Positions 27,439 through 37,672 of a stretch of 64,000 nt of DNA are shown here, one piece after another. The stretch lies in the NCBI RefSeq assembly GCF_014648035.1, contig NZ_BMQI01000023.1, forward strand, positions 1 through 64,000, read 5' to 3'. Each line of letters starts with the position of its first letter. Within the stretch, counting starts at the first letter, position 1. Below the pieces are notes generated by a model. The model did no database searches, was not told where the DNA came from, and was given only the letters and a program-made list of their open reading frames with translations. Position numbers and translations under genes: made by a program. Origin of the DNA: Shewanella algicola. GTDB lineage: Bacteria; Pseudomonadota; Gammaproteobacteria; Enterobacterales; Shewanellaceae.

Positions 27439-28803
27439 GTGTTATCTTCATTCATATCAAATAATTATATAAGAAAAAACATCGCCTTAGGTTGGCCATT
27501 AGCCCTTAATGCGTTATTAATGCAGTCGATGTTAATGATTGATACTTTGCTGGTAAGCCCACTAGGTGAAGTGTCATTAGCCGCAATGGGGATTGCGACA
27601 ACCATAGTGTCGTTTATTCTTGGCATTCAAATGGCGCTGGCTAATGGTACCCAATTGGTCATGAGCCGTGCGGTGGGATCTGGTAGCCCATCTAAATTGT
27701 CTAATGCTTATTGGTCTGGGATGTTAATTAATCTCAGTGTCGCCATGGGCTTTTGGTTGCTACTGTCCTGGCTCGATCAAGACTTAATACGTTGGCTAAC
27801 CGACAATAAAACCTTATATATTGAAATTGGCGCCTACCTAGATATTGCCAAATACCTTGTGTTATTCACCGCAATTACTCAAGTGATCACCGCCATGTTT
27901 AACGCGATAGGCAGCAGTAAAACACCATTTAAAAGCTATTTGATTGAGCTGCCCATCAATGCCATTGCGTCATATTTATTAATTCATGGATTTAACGAGT
28001 GGCAAGGCCTCGGGGTTATTGGCGCTGCGATTGGCAGTGTTATTGCCATTAGTTTACGAATGGTGTTTCTTACAGCCTGTTTAAAATATAAACCTGAATT
28101 AACCCTGAGTTTTACCAGTCAATTTAGTGTGTTTGTAAACAACATGAGATTGCATTTTATTGAGATTTTCCCTGTGGCGGCAAACGTGACGATGTTATCG
28201 ATTGGGGCGACAATTTATCAATTATTGTATTCACAGCTTTCAATTAATGCTTATGCAGCGATCACTGTTTTAATGCCCTGGATAAGGGGCGGTACACAGT
28301 TTATTACGTCATGGGCCCACGCCTCAGCCATTACTATCAGTCAGGCTATTGGGTCTAAAAAACTCGACAATTTAACTGCCGATGTTGATATCAGTATTAT
28401 TATGGCGGTGGCTTTATCGGTAATCTCATGTGCATTATTCTGGGGCTTGAGTTTTGTTATTGCAGATATTTATCCAGGGTTGGATCCTGAAACCTATTTA
28501 GCCCTCACCACCATTGCACCGCTTTATATATTGTTGCCGTTTATTCGAGGCTATAACACAGTGCATGGTCATATATTACGTGCATTAGGTAAAACGACAG
28601 CGGTATTCAAAATTAACTTTACTGGTCAATGGCTAATCTCTATTCCGCTTTGTGGGGGGCTTATTTTTTATTTTGACGCATCTATTTTTTGGGCTTTTGC
28701 CGTGATGCCATTTGAAGAAGCGGTTAAAGCATTACCGTTTAGACATTTGGCAAGAAAAACCTTAAAAGAGTTTGACCATACACAAGCTGATAAATTGATT
28801 TGA
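27439..28803 (+). CDS. MATE family efflux transporter
   Basis: 454 residues with twelve predicted membrane helices in two related halves, as in NorM-type multidrug and toxin extruders (IALGWPLALNALLMQSMLMIDTLLVSPLG). The GTG start is supported by CCAGGA a few bases upstream, and no in-frame ATG is closer. MATE pumps export cationic compounds with sodium or proton antiport. It diverges from the FadR-type regulator, which could control it; substrate unknown. Confidence 0.88.
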   Translation: MLSSFISNNYIRKNIALGWPLALNALLMQSMLMIDTLLVSPLGEVSLAAMGIATTIVSFILGIQMALANGTQLVMSRAVGSGSPSKLSNAYWSGMLINLSVAMGFWLLLSWLDQDLIRWLTDNKTLYIEIGAYLDIAKYLVLFTAITQVITAMFNAIGSSKTPFKSYLIELPINAIASYLLIHGFNEWQGLGVIGAAIGSVIAISLRMVFLTACLKYKPELTLSFTSQFSVFVNNMRLHFIEIFPVAANVTMLSIGATIYQLLYSQLSINAYAAITVLMPWIRGGTQFITSWAHASAITISQAIGSKKLDNLTADVDISIIMAVALSVISCALFWGLSFVIADIYPGLDPETYLALTTIAPLYILLPFIRGYNTVHGHILRALGKTTAVFKINFTGQWLISIPLCGGLIFYFDASIFWAFAVMPFEEAVKALPFRHLARKTLKEFDHTQADKLI

Positions 28804-28943
28804 TAAAGGTTTAATCACAGCTAATTAATAGACTTTATTTCAGGGTAAAACAAAGCAATGGAAAGCTTTTTACAACTCAATTACAATGCGAAATCTTGGT
28901 ATATAAACTCTTTGCCTGTGCGATATTTAAAGGTTAACTTGAA

Positions 28944-30368
28944 TTGAAATCAACCATCATTTTCATTGTTGTCAGTGCTATGTTGTTAGCGGGTTGCCAA
29001 ACTGCAACCTTAAGTGATATCCAACCAACAACGTTAGTCAATAATAAGGCCCACTCAAAACCGATTAAAGTCCCGAGAGCATTGGCCAGGCTACAAAGTA
29101 AACAAGCTGATGATGTATGGCAGCGGATCCGTATGCAAATGGATATGCCCATACCAGATGAGTTTTTAGTCAATAAATACCGCGACTGGTATATTAATCA
29201 CCCTCAGCACCTGGAGCAAATATCACAGCGTGCTAGACCGTTTTTATACTTAATTGTTGAAGAGTTTGATCATCGAGATTTACCGATAGAAATCGCCTTG
29301 TTACCCATTGTTGAAAGTTCATTTAATCCATTAGCATATTCAAAAGCTGACGCTTCAGGTTTGTGGCAATTTACTTTACCTATGGCCAGCCATTTTGGCT
29401 TAAATATGAATTGGTGGTACGACGGCCGTAAAGATGTGCCCGCAGCAACATCTGCAGCATTAGACATGCTTGAGTATTTATATCAAAAAACCGACAACTG
29501 GCATTACGCTTTAGCGGCTTACAATGCGGGAGAAGGGCGGTTAAACCAAGCAATTAAATACAATCAAGAGCGCGGTTTAAGCACAGACTTTTGGGCATTA
29601 AATTTACCAACAGAAACTAAACAATATGTACCGCAATTACTGGCGATTGCTGATGTCATAAAAAATGCTGAAGTATACGGTATTAACCTAAAACCTATTC
29701 CCAATAAACCTTTTGTTGAGGTGATTGATGTAGGAAGTCAAATCGATTTAGCCGTCGCGGCAAAACTGGCTAAGATGCACGTTTCACGCCTGCAAAAGCT
29801 TAATCCGGGTTTTAATCGCTGGGCAACTTCTCCACATGGACCGCATCAACTTGTTGTACCGGTAAGTAAAGCGCATAAATTTAAACAGGCCCTAGCCAAT
29901 ACCGACGTTGCGGAGCGAATGCAGTGGTATAAATACATTATTCAGCCGGGTGACAATATTGGCATTATTGCAAAGCGTCACCAGACTACCGTGGCCAAGA
30001 TAAAACAAATGAATGACATGAACGGCGATAAAATAATTGCGGGTGATTTTTTATATATGCCACATACATCTTCACAAGTCATTTTAGATGTTGAGCTTGC
30101 GGCCACACAATCCGCGCGCCCTATAATCAGCCAACCTAGTCCGGCTAAAGCCACAACTAAATCAACGGCTAAACCAATGTCTCTAGCTATTGTATCGCCA
30201 ACAGCAGATCACAGAGTAAAATACGGTGACACACTGTGGAGTATCGCTAAAGTGTATAACGTCAGTGTTGAGCAAATTATTTACTGGAATAATATGGCTC
30301 ACAAAGACAAACTGAGCGTTGGCAAAAAACTTAAGTTTTATCAGGTTATCAGCCATAAGCAGTCGTAA
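28944..30368 (+). CDS. mltD: Membrane-bound lytic murein transglycosylase D (SLT + LysM)
   Basis: 474 residues. A lipoprotein signal (IVVSAMLLAGC) anchors it to the outer membrane. The lytic transglycosylase domain (about 95-245) has the catalytic Glu in PIVESSFNPLAYSKADASGLWQF and the family AAYNAGEGR motif. Two LysM peptidoglycan-binding repeats follow (YIIQPGDNIGIIAKRHQ and HRVKYGDTLWSIAKVYN). It cleaves murein to 1,6-anhydro products. The start is an unusual TTG with AAAGG upstream; no in-frame ATG precedes the signal peptide. It appears monocistronic. Confidence 0.94.
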   Translation: MKSTIIFIVVSAMLLAGCQTATLSDIQPTTLVNNKAHSKPIKVPRALARLQSKQADDVWQRIRMQMDMPIPDEFLVNKYRDWYINHPQHLEQISQRARPFLYLIVEEFDHRDLPIEIALLPIVESSFNPLAYSKADASGLWQFTLPMASHFGLNMNWWYDGRKDVPAATSAALDMLEYLYQKTDNWHYALAAYNAGEGRLNQAIKYNQERGLSTDFWALNLPTETKQYVPQLLAIADVIKNAEVYGINLKPIPNKPFVEVIDVGSQIDLAVAAKLAKMHVSRLQKLNPGFNRWATSPHGPHQLVVPVSKAHKFKQALANTDVAERMQWYKYIIQPGDNIGIIAKRHQTTVAKIKQMNDMNGDKIIAGDFLYMPHTSSQVILDVELAATQSARPIISQPSPAKATTKSTAKPMSLAIVSPTADHRVKYGDTLWSIAKVYNVSVEQIIYWNNMAHKDKLSVGKKLKFYQVISHKQS

Positions 30369-30572
30369 AGTTTGTCACTTACACGCGTTATGAATACATC
30401 TATGTTATTCGTTGAGCCATAAACTGCGCGCTTGATCTCACCTAGGCTTATTAATGTAAAAAAAACATACCCTACAGCATACTTTTCTAATATGTTGATG
30501 TAAGTTAAATAGATGAATGTATTTGTGTATAAATGGATACATCTAACGTTAAAATAGTGAGGCATTATAGAG

Positions 30573-32609
30573 ATGTTGAAATTGCATGTTATACCTTTTT
30601 CTGTACTTGCTGGATTGCTCGTCAGCGCTTCGACTCATGCAGAAGAAGCCAATTCATTAGATCTCAGTTTACAAGAATTGATGAACGTAGAAGTCACATC
30701 GGTTTCAAAGCAAAAACAGCCTTTATCCAATTCTCCCGCCGCTATTTATGTTCTTACCAACGAAGCCATCCGTCAGTCTGGCGCGACATCCATCCCTCAA
30801 GCTCTGCGTGATGTACCCGGCTTACATGTTGCACAATTGGACTCACAAAAGTGGGCTGTGAGTAGCCGCGGCTTTAATGGTCGTTACAATAACAAACTCC
30901 TAGTGATGATAGACGGAAGAACCCTTTATTCGCCAGCCTTTTCAGGCGTGTATTGGGAAGTACAAGATGTATTGATGGCTGATGTTGAGCGCATTGAAGT
31001 GATCCGCGGTCCAAGCGCTGCCTTATGGGGAGCTAATGCGGTTAATGGTGTTATTAACATTATCACTAAACACAGTGCAGATACGTTAGGAGGCTATGCT
31101 GAGCTTGGTGCGGGGGATTATGAACAAGGTTTTATCGGTGCACGATACGGCACTAAGCTGTCAGACAATACGACCTCGAGAATGTATATAAAAGGCAATA
31201 CTCGTGACTCTTTAGACCATAACCCAGACGATCTCGACAGTTCACTGATTGATGCTGCTGCGACCGTCGATAAAAATAATGATTGGCGCCATTTACAATT
31301 AGGTGGCCGAGTTGATATTCAACTTGAAAACGACACGAGCCTGACCTTAAGCAGTGACTTTTATACAACCAAAATGAACCAAGCATCTAATGTCGCCACG
31401 ATGGATTCACCAGTATACCGTGAGTTTTATTCAGAAGAGGTTGAGAGCGAAGGTTTTAATTTATTATCTCGTTACACTAAAGCGTTATCGGCAACCTCAG
31501 AATACACGCTGCAAACCTATTATGACTTTGCTGACAGAGACGAAGAAATTTATCGTTTACGCACCAATACTGTTGATATTGATTTTCAGCATCAGCTCAT
31601 CGTTGGTCAAGATCATAATATCGTTTGGGGCTTAGGTTATCGATATATAAACGATGACATAAGTGCAAGTTCAATTTTGACCAGTTCAGAACCCGATTCA
31701 ACACAAACGCATTTATGGAGTGCATTTGTAAGCGACGAAATTACCATTTTAGACGATGCACTTTGGTTAACGTTAGCCTCACGGTTTGAGCACAATGATT
31801 ATACCGGGTTTGAAGTTCAGCCCAATATCAGGTTAATGTGGCAAGTTGATAGCAAAAACAGTGTATGGACTTCAATTGCCCGAGCAGTAAGAACGCCGTC
31901 TCGTGTAGAAAATAATTTAATCGTAAATGCACTTAATATTGCCCCTTCGGAAGTATCGCCACTGGTTAAAGTATTTGTTGCTGGCAATGATGATTATCAA
32001 TCGGAAGAGATTGTCTCTTATGAAGTAGGTTACCGCTTTGTACCCGCTAAAAAATGGTCTTTTGACACGACATTTTTCTTTAATGCTTACGATAAATTAC
32101 GCAGTACCTCTGATGGCACAACTGATTTTAGTGCTTTTCCGAATTACCTTTCACAATACACTGCTTTTGAAAATCAATATGATGGTTACAACTATGGCGC
32201 CGAATTATCGTCAATGTGGGCTGTAACTGATTTACTGCAATTACGCATTAACTACAGTTATATTCAAAACGAATTTGGTGATATTTTAGGCCAGAACACT
32301 CAAGCACCCCAAAATATGGTGTCAACGATGGTTGATTGGAACATGACCGAAAACATTGACGTGAATATTGTATGGCGTTTCATTGATAATACAGAGTTAC
32401 TCACCGGTAATGGTTCTAGCTTTAAAACTATTGATGGCTATAAAGGCGTTGATATTGGTATTCACTGGGCGGCAACTCCTGATTTGATGTTATCTGCTTT
32501 CGGTAAAAATCTATTTTATTCTTCACACCTTGAATATGAAGCCGAAAGCATTTTGCTGCCATACCAAGTCGGCCCAAGCTATTTTGTTAAAGCTAGCGTT
32601 AACTTTTAA
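30573..32609 (+). CDS. TonB-dependent outer membrane receptor linked to a signalling operon
   Basis: 678 residues: signal peptide (MLKLHVIPFSVLAGLLVSASTHA), a plug domain (about 45-165, LSNSPAAIYVLTNEAIRQSG; RIEVIRGPSAALWGANAVNGVINI) and a 22-strand barrel ending in a terminal Phe (VKASVNF). A short N-terminal segment (LSLQELMNVEVTSVSKQ) is seen in receptors of this type and could include the TonB box. No N-terminal FecA-like signalling domain is present. It is followed within about ten bases by yfiR, a hybrid kinase and a GGDEF-EAL protein, so ligand binding may feed into c-di-GMP control. The ligand is unknown. Confidence 0.93.
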   Translation: MLKLHVIPFSVLAGLLVSASTHAEEANSLDLSLQELMNVEVTSVSKQKQPLSNSPAAIYVLTNEAIRQSGATSIPQALRDVPGLHVAQLDSQKWAVSSRGFNGRYNNKLLVMIDGRTLYSPAFSGVYWEVQDVLMADVERIEVIRGPSAALWGANAVNGVINIITKHSADTLGGYAELGAGDYEQGFIGARYGTKLSDNTTSRMYIKGNTRDSLDHNPDDLDSSLIDAAATVDKNNDWRHLQLGGRVDIQLENDTSLTLSSDFYTTKMNQASNVATMDSPVYREFYSEEVESEGFNLLSRYTKALSATSEYTLQTYYDFADRDEEIYRLRTNTVDIDFQHQLIVGQDHNIVWGLGYRYINDDISASSILTSSEPDSTQTHLWSAFVSDEITILDDALWLTLASRFEHNDYTGFEVQPNIRLMWQVDSKNSVWTSIARAVRTPSRVENNLIVNALNIAPSEVSPLVKVFVAGNDDYQSEEIVSYEVGYRFVPAKKWSFDTTFFFNAYDKLRSTSDGTTDFSAFPNYLSQYTAFENQYDGYNYGAELSSMWAVTDLLQLRINYSYIQNEFGDILGQNTQAPQNMVSTMVDWNMTENIDVNIVWRFIDNTELLTGNGSSFKTIDGYKGVDIGIHWAATPDLMLSAFGKNLFYSSHLEYEAESILLPYQVGPSYFVKASVNF

Positions 32610-32617
32610 GCTAATTG

Positions 32618-33151
32618 ATGAAAAAAGTAACGATTTATAGGCAATTAATTTATGGATTAATGGTTATATTTGGCCTGTTTTCAGGCTCATCTATGGCAGA
32701 AGACGCTTTTGAGTTAAAGGCGGCTTTTACCTATAACTTCGCTAAATTTACACAATGGCCACAAGCACGGATTGAACAGCAGTCAACTTGGAAAATATGC
32801 TTTATTGGTAAGCAATATCGCGACAGCTTTATGGCACTTTCAACAAAGAAAATAGACAATCAATCTATCTCACCTATAGAGTTAACAGAAACTAATCAAG
32901 TCGATCATTGTGATGCCATATTCATTGATAGCAATTACCGTGAATTAACCCGCCGTTTATTTTTAGCCGTTAACGATAAGGCCATCTTAACGGTGTCTGA
33001 TATATCAGGCTTTAGTGCACAAGGCGGCATGATTGAAATTATTGAACAAGACCAGCGTTTATATTTCAAAGTAAATCAGCAGGCATTAGAAAAGGCGGGC
33101 TTAACCATAAGCTCGCAAGTGTTGAAATTAGCTGTTGAGGTTAAACGATGA
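32618..33151 (+). CDS. YfiR/DUF4154 family periplasmic protein
   Basis: About 177 residues with a signal peptide ([18 protein letters not shown]) and the DUF4154 opening [17 protein letters not shown]. YfiR of Pseudomonas is a periplasmic inhibitor of the diguanylate cyclase YfiN, and this family often accompanies kinases and TonB receptors. The start lies eight bases after the receptor stop, and the stop overlaps the next gene (ATGA), so it is co-expressed with both. It may relay the state of the receptor to the kinase periplasmic domain; this is inference from gene order. Confidence 0.88.
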   Translation: MKKVTIYRQLIYGLMVIFGLFSGSSMAEDAFELKAAFTYNFAKFTQWPQARIEQQSTWKICFIGKQYRDSFMALSTKKIDNQSISPIELTETNQVDHCDAIFIDSNYRELTRRLFLAVNDKAILTVSDISGFSAQGGMIEIIEQDQRLYFKVNQQALEKAGLTISSQVLKLAVEVKR

Positions 33152-35490
33152 AAATGAATAACTTTTTTTCGATTAGGACAAAGCTGATATTTTCAATGTT
33201 GGCTATCGCACTCATTGTCATTACCATTATCTCCACATCGTTAATTAATCAACAGTATGAAAATACCCAGCAAAAAGCCCAACAAAATCTCACGGTATTA
33301 AGTGACATTGTCGCCAGTAATAGCCTTGCCGCAGTGATTTTTAATGATCCCATATCGGCACAAAAAACCTTGTCAGCATTGATAGCTCAGCCAGATATTA
33401 TTAGTGCCATGATTTACAATGCGACAGGAGAGGTTTTTGCGGCTTACCACGGGAAAAAGACCGCCGACAAATCAACATTGCAGGCGATGAATAGCGTCAC
33501 GGAAATTAAACAAAAACAAATCCGTCTCGATTCTGTTGGCGTACATTCATATACCCCGTTGTTTTCTGAAGAGGAGTATTTAGGTGTGTTATATATCACC
33601 GACAACATGAATACCTTGTCAAAACAACTGGACGAATACTTACTATTGGTATTTACAACTGGCGTATCTGCTTTTTTTGCAAGTATATTGGTGATGTTAT
33701 GGTTACAATCCTTGTTCACCAAACCACTCAATACCTTATTGTCGGTAATTGAACAAATATCCAATAAAAAAGATTACTCGCAACGTGTTCATATTGACTC
33801 AAATGATGAGTTTTCAAAAATAGCCGACAGTTTTAATGTGATGATCGCCGAAGTTGATGCCCGAGGGCAGCAGCTTGAAACGATTAATCACGAATTAGAA
33901 AATAGGGTGATAGACCGTACATTTGAATTACAGCAAACACTTGAAATTGCAAAAAATGCCAACCTAGCTAAGTCAGAGTTTCTAGCGGTAATGAGCCATG
34001 AAATCAGAACCCCACTAAATGGCATTATTGGTTTTTCTGATTTATTGAACTCGTTTGAGCTTGATCAAGATGTATCCAATACCGTGCAATTAATTAATGA
34101 GTCTGCACATACTTTATTATTGCTGTTAAACGAAGTGTTAGATTTTTCTAAAATTGATGCTAATAAGGTAGATTTAGACATACATGAGTTCAATTTATAC
34201 GAACTAGTGAATTCAACATGTAAATCTCATCAGGCGGTTGCAGAAAGGAAACACTTGATATTTGATGTCGATATTCCGCCATTATCTCAAGATGTTTTTT
34301 TAGGTGACTCCGTTAGAATAAGGCAAATTCTTAATAACTTTCTATCAAATGCACTTAAATTTACTCGCCAGGGTGGGGTTATGATAAAAGTGCGCCAACA
34401 TATTGAAAGCTCGGACACTTTTATTACGTTTACGGTTAAAGATACCGGAATGGGAATCGCCTCCAACAAGTTAGAGTCCATTTTCACCCCTTTTACACAA
34501 GCCGATAACTCTATTACCAGAGAGTACGGTGGCACCGGATTGGGCTTAGCTATTTGCCAACAACTGATAGAATTAATGAACGGTCGCTATGGGGTCGATA
34601 GTACTCCCAACATTGGCAGTACTTTTTGGTTTAGCATACCGTTAGTGCCAGGCCATTGTACTGTTCAAAATAAACATGAAGAAGTTGTCTCGCTTGAACA
34701 TCATGATGCAGAGTACCGTAAAGCGTCAGCGTTAGTTGCAGAGGATAATGTTGTTAACCAATTGGTGGTTAAACGTTTATTAGAATCATTAGGACACTCC
34801 TGCGTTATAGTGTCAAATGGAATGGAAGCCATTGCTGCAGCGAGTGAGCAAAAATTTGATGTGATATTTATGGATTATCATATGCCAATAGTGGACGGTA
34901 TTGATGCCACCGAAACCATCAGTAATTTGGGGCCAACTAACATTAATCATACCACCCCAATCATCGCGCTAACCGCAGATATTCAACCCAATGTTAAGCG
35001 TCGTTTTAGAGAGGCAGGCGCTAAAGATACCTTACTAAAACCCTTTACTCGTCAAAACCTCACTGAATGCTTTAATAAATGGGTATTTGATGAAAAACAA
35101 TCACCAAACAGCCTCAAAGACGATACTGATGAGCCACCAATATTCTCCGATGGTCCCTTAAATGACATTATTGAGATATCACCTGATGACTCAAAGGAGC
35201 TTGTACAAAATATTGTCGATATTTATTTGCAAACGACGCCCAATCTAATAAATCAAATCTTGACAGGCGTCACTCATAAGGACACTGACAGAGTATTTAA
35301 AGCGGCCCATTCACTTAAATCTAGCTCAGCAAATTTAGGCACTATGAAAATGCAAAGCCTGGCCAGTAAAATTGAACGTTGTGTTCGAAATGAGCAATTA
35401 GATGATGTTGACGATATAGTTGACACATTAATGAGTGTATTTGAACAAAGTAAGCAAGCCTTATTGCTTAAGCTAAAGGAACTCTCTTAA
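33148..35490 (+). CDS. Hybrid sensor histidine kinase (HAMP-HisKA-HATPase-REC-HPt)
   Basis: 780 residues. Two membrane helices (about 13-33 and 165-190) enclose a periplasmic sensor region of CHASE8 type. HAMP follows at about 190-245 and a coiled coil to 280. The kinase has His284 ([15 protein letters not shown]), N box [11 protein letters not shown] and [12 protein letters not shown] receiver carries Asp576 (FMDYHMP), and a C-terminal HPt has His721 ([13 protein letters not shown]). This supports a full phosphorelay. Coupling to yfiR (ATGA overlap) and to the downstream REC-GGDEF-EAL protein (TAATG overlap) makes the latter the likely final receiver. Confidence 0.93.
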   Translation: MKMNNFFSIRTKLIFSMLAIALIVITIISTSLINQQYENTQQKAQQNLTVLSDIVASNSLAAVIFNDPISAQKTLSALIAQPDIISAMIYNATGEVFAAYHGKKTADKSTLQAMNSVTEIKQKQIRLDSVGVHSYTPLFSEEEYLGVLYITDNMNTLSKQLDEYLLLVFTTGVSAFFASILVMLWLQSLFTKPLNTLLSVIEQISNKKDYSQRVHIDSNDEFSKIADSFNVMIAEVDARGQQLETINHELENRVIDRTFELQQTLEIAKNANLAKSEFLAVMSHEIRTPLNGIIGFSDLLNSFELDQDVSNTVQLINESAHTLLLLLNEVLDFSKIDANKVDLDIHEFNLYELVNSTCKSHQAVAERKHLIFDVDIPPLSQDVFLGDSVRIRQILNNFLSNALKFTRQGGVMIKVRQHIESSDTFITFTVKDTGMGIASNKLESIFTPFTQADNSITREYGGTGLGLAICQQLIELMNGRYGVDSTPNIGSTFWFSIPLVPGHCTVQNKHEEVVSLEHHDAEYRKASALVAEDNVVNQLVVKRLLESLGHSCVIVSNGMEAIAAASEQKFDVIFMDYHMPIVDGIDATETISNLGPTNINHTTPIIALTADIQPNVKRRFREAGAKDTLLKPFTRQNLTECFNKWVFDEKQSPNSLKDDTDEPPIFSDGPLNDIIEISPDDSKELVQNIVDIYLQTTPNLINQILTGVTHKDTDRVFKAAHSLKSSSANLGTMKMQSLASKIERCVRNEQLDDVDDIVDTLMSVFEQSKQALLLKLKELS

Positions 35491-37589
35491 TGACATTATC
35501 TAAAGCACATGATGTTATTTTGTTAGTGGATGATGATCCCGTTATCCGTATTCTAATGCGTAAAGCATTAACATCGTCCGTTGAATTGATTATCGAAGCG
35601 AGCAATGGCGAAGAGGCCATTGAACTGTTTAAACGCTATTCTCCGGACCTTATATTGCTTGATGTATCAATGGACAATATGGATGGTTTTGAGTGTTGTT
35701 CAATCATTCGCGCGTTACCAGAAGGTGACAACGTGGCCATTATTATGGTCACAGCATTAGATCAACCGCAAGATATACAAAAAGCGTTTAATGTAGGTGC
35801 CACAGACTTTATGACAAAACCGGTAAAGTGGCCATTACTCAGTCATCGTATACAGTATGTTCTCAAAGCCAATAAAACCATTAAAGAACTCACCAAAAGT
35901 AAAAACAAACTGGCCAAGGCACAAAGTATTGCTCACCTAGGCTCATGGGAATGGGACTTTAAAACCGAGTCGTTAGATTGTTCGGATGAAGTTTATCGCA
36001 TAGTAGGCATTGCTCCACACCAAGCTCAAATGACACTGAGTTACCTCATAGAGGTTGTTCACCCTGACGACAGAGACTTTGTAAGATCAACTGTACTAAA
36101 TGCCCTACAAACCAAACAACCATACGATATTGAATACCGAGTGTTAAACACATCTGGAGAGGTGATAACCGTTCATGACGTCACCGATATCACATTTGAT
36201 TTCGGTGAGCCTAAGCTTAACGGTACCTTACACGACATCACCACTCGAAAAAAAACAGAACAAGAAATAAGCTATTACGCGTTTTATGACACATTAACTG
36301 ACTTGCCAAATCGCCGTAAATTTTTAATGCAATTAGACTCAGCGATTGCAAATGCACAACGTCATGCCAATAAATTAGCGTTATTATTTATCGACTTAGA
36401 TTCTTTCAAAAAAATAAATGATACATTAGGCCATAAAGCAGGCGACGAGTTATTGTGCCAAGCGGCTCAGCGGATAAAAGATTCAATCAGGGACTCAGAC
36501 AACTTAGCTGTAGGGGAGCTAACGAAGTTTAATGAACAGCATATCGGCCGGCTTGGTGGTGACGAATTCACCCTAATTTTGTCAGACCTAACCGATTTTG
36601 ACAGCGTTGCGAACATTGCACAGCGGATAATTGATTCACTGTCTAAACCATATTTTATTCAAGGAATTAAATCATTTATTTCCGCCAGTATTGGTATTTC
36701 ATTTTACCCAGACGACGGTATAACGGCGGATATATTACTACAGCATGCTGACACCGCCATGTATGAAGTTAAAAACAACGGTAAAAATAGTTATCAGTTA
36801 TTTTCACATGAAAAACATCAATCACTCATGGCACGACTTAAAACAGAAGCTGAACTGCGCGAGGCAATACAATGTGGCGATCAATTAGAGTTGTATTATC
36901 AACCTCAATATAATGTCATTACCTCACAAGCTGTTGGCTACGAGGCACTATTACGCTGGAACCATCCAACTAAAGGTATCTTGTCTCCAATTGATTTTAT
37001 GGCCGTTGCTGAAAACAGTGGTTTAATTATTGAAATAGGTAAGTGGGTGTTAGTTGAAGCCTGTACACAAGCCAAAATGTTGCAAGATAAACACATTGAT
37101 TTTAAGCGAATGGCTGTCAATCTATCTGCTTTACAATTTAACGATGAAAATATTTATGATTATGTAAAGTTTGCTATCGATCACACTCAAGTTTCACCAC
37201 ATTTACTTGAGTTAGAAATTACCGAATCTGCGATTATCCGAAATGTTGATGACGCGATCGCATTATTAGTTAAATTAAAAGACTTAGGCGTTAAACTTGC
37301 CATTGATGATTTCGGTACCGGTTACTCGTCATTAAATTATTTAAGAAACTTCCCAATAGATACCTTAAAAATAGATAAATCGTTTGTCGATGAGATAGTC
37401 ACAAACCCAAAAGATGCCGCAATAGCACGAACTATCATTCAATTAGCAATGAACCTAGAGCTCAGTACCATTGCGGAAGGGGTTGAACAAACCGAACAGT
37501 TTGAAATTCTCAAAAGCCTTGGTTGTAATGACATACAAGGATACCTGTACAGCAAAGCATTACCTGCTAAAAAGTTATGGGAAAAGTAA
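35490..37589 (+). CDS. Response regulator with PAS, GGDEF and EAL domains (c-di-GMP turnover)
   Basis: 699 residues: receiver (1-125, phosphoacceptor Asp58 in LLDVSMDNMDG), PAS fold (about 145-250, LGSWEWDFKTESL), GGDEF domain with an intact GGDEF at 356-360, and EAL domain with intact EAL at 485-487 plus DDFGTGYSSLNYL. Both synthesis and hydrolysis of c-di-GMP appear possible on sequence; which dominates is unknown. No membrane segment is seen. Translation is coupled to the upstream hybrid kinase, whose HPt probably phosphorylates Asp58. No clear terminator follows before the convergent operon. Confidence 0.93.
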   Translation: MTLSKAHDVILLVDDDPVIRILMRKALTSSVELIIEASNGEEAIELFKRYSPDLILLDVSMDNMDGFECCSIIRALPEGDNVAIIMVTALDQPQDIQKAFNVGATDFMTKPVKWPLLSHRIQYVLKANKTIKELTKSKNKLAKAQSIAHLGSWEWDFKTESLDCSDEVYRIVGIAPHQAQMTLSYLIEVVHPDDRDFVRSTVLNALQTKQPYDIEYRVLNTSGEVITVHDVTDITFDFGEPKLNGTLHDITTRKKTEQEISYYAFYDTLTDLPNRRKFLMQLDSAIANAQRHANKLALLFIDLDSFKKINDTLGHKAGDELLCQAAQRIKDSIRDSDNLAVGELTKFNEQHIGRLGGDEFTLILSDLTDFDSVANIAQRIIDSLSKPYFIQGIKSFISASIGISFYPDDGITADILLQHADTAMYEVKNNGKNSYQLFSHEKHQSLMARLKTEAELREAIQCGDQLELYYQPQYNVITSQAVGYEALLRWNHPTKGILSPIDFMAVAENSGLIIEIGKWVLVEACTQAKMLQDKHIDFKRMAVNLSALQFNDENIYDYVKFAIDHTQVSPHLLELEITESAIIRNVDDAIALLVKLKDLGVKLAIDDFGTGYSSLNYLRNFPIDTLKIDKSFVDEIVTNPKDAAIARTIIQLAMNLELSTIAEGVEQTEQFEILKSLGCNDIQGYLYSKALPAKKLWEK

Positions 37590-37672
37590 GTTTTAGTTTC
37601 AGCGTTACATTATTAGAATATGACCAATGATAATTTTTCTGTTATCTCGAGTAAGATATTAAGCTATTTTAC

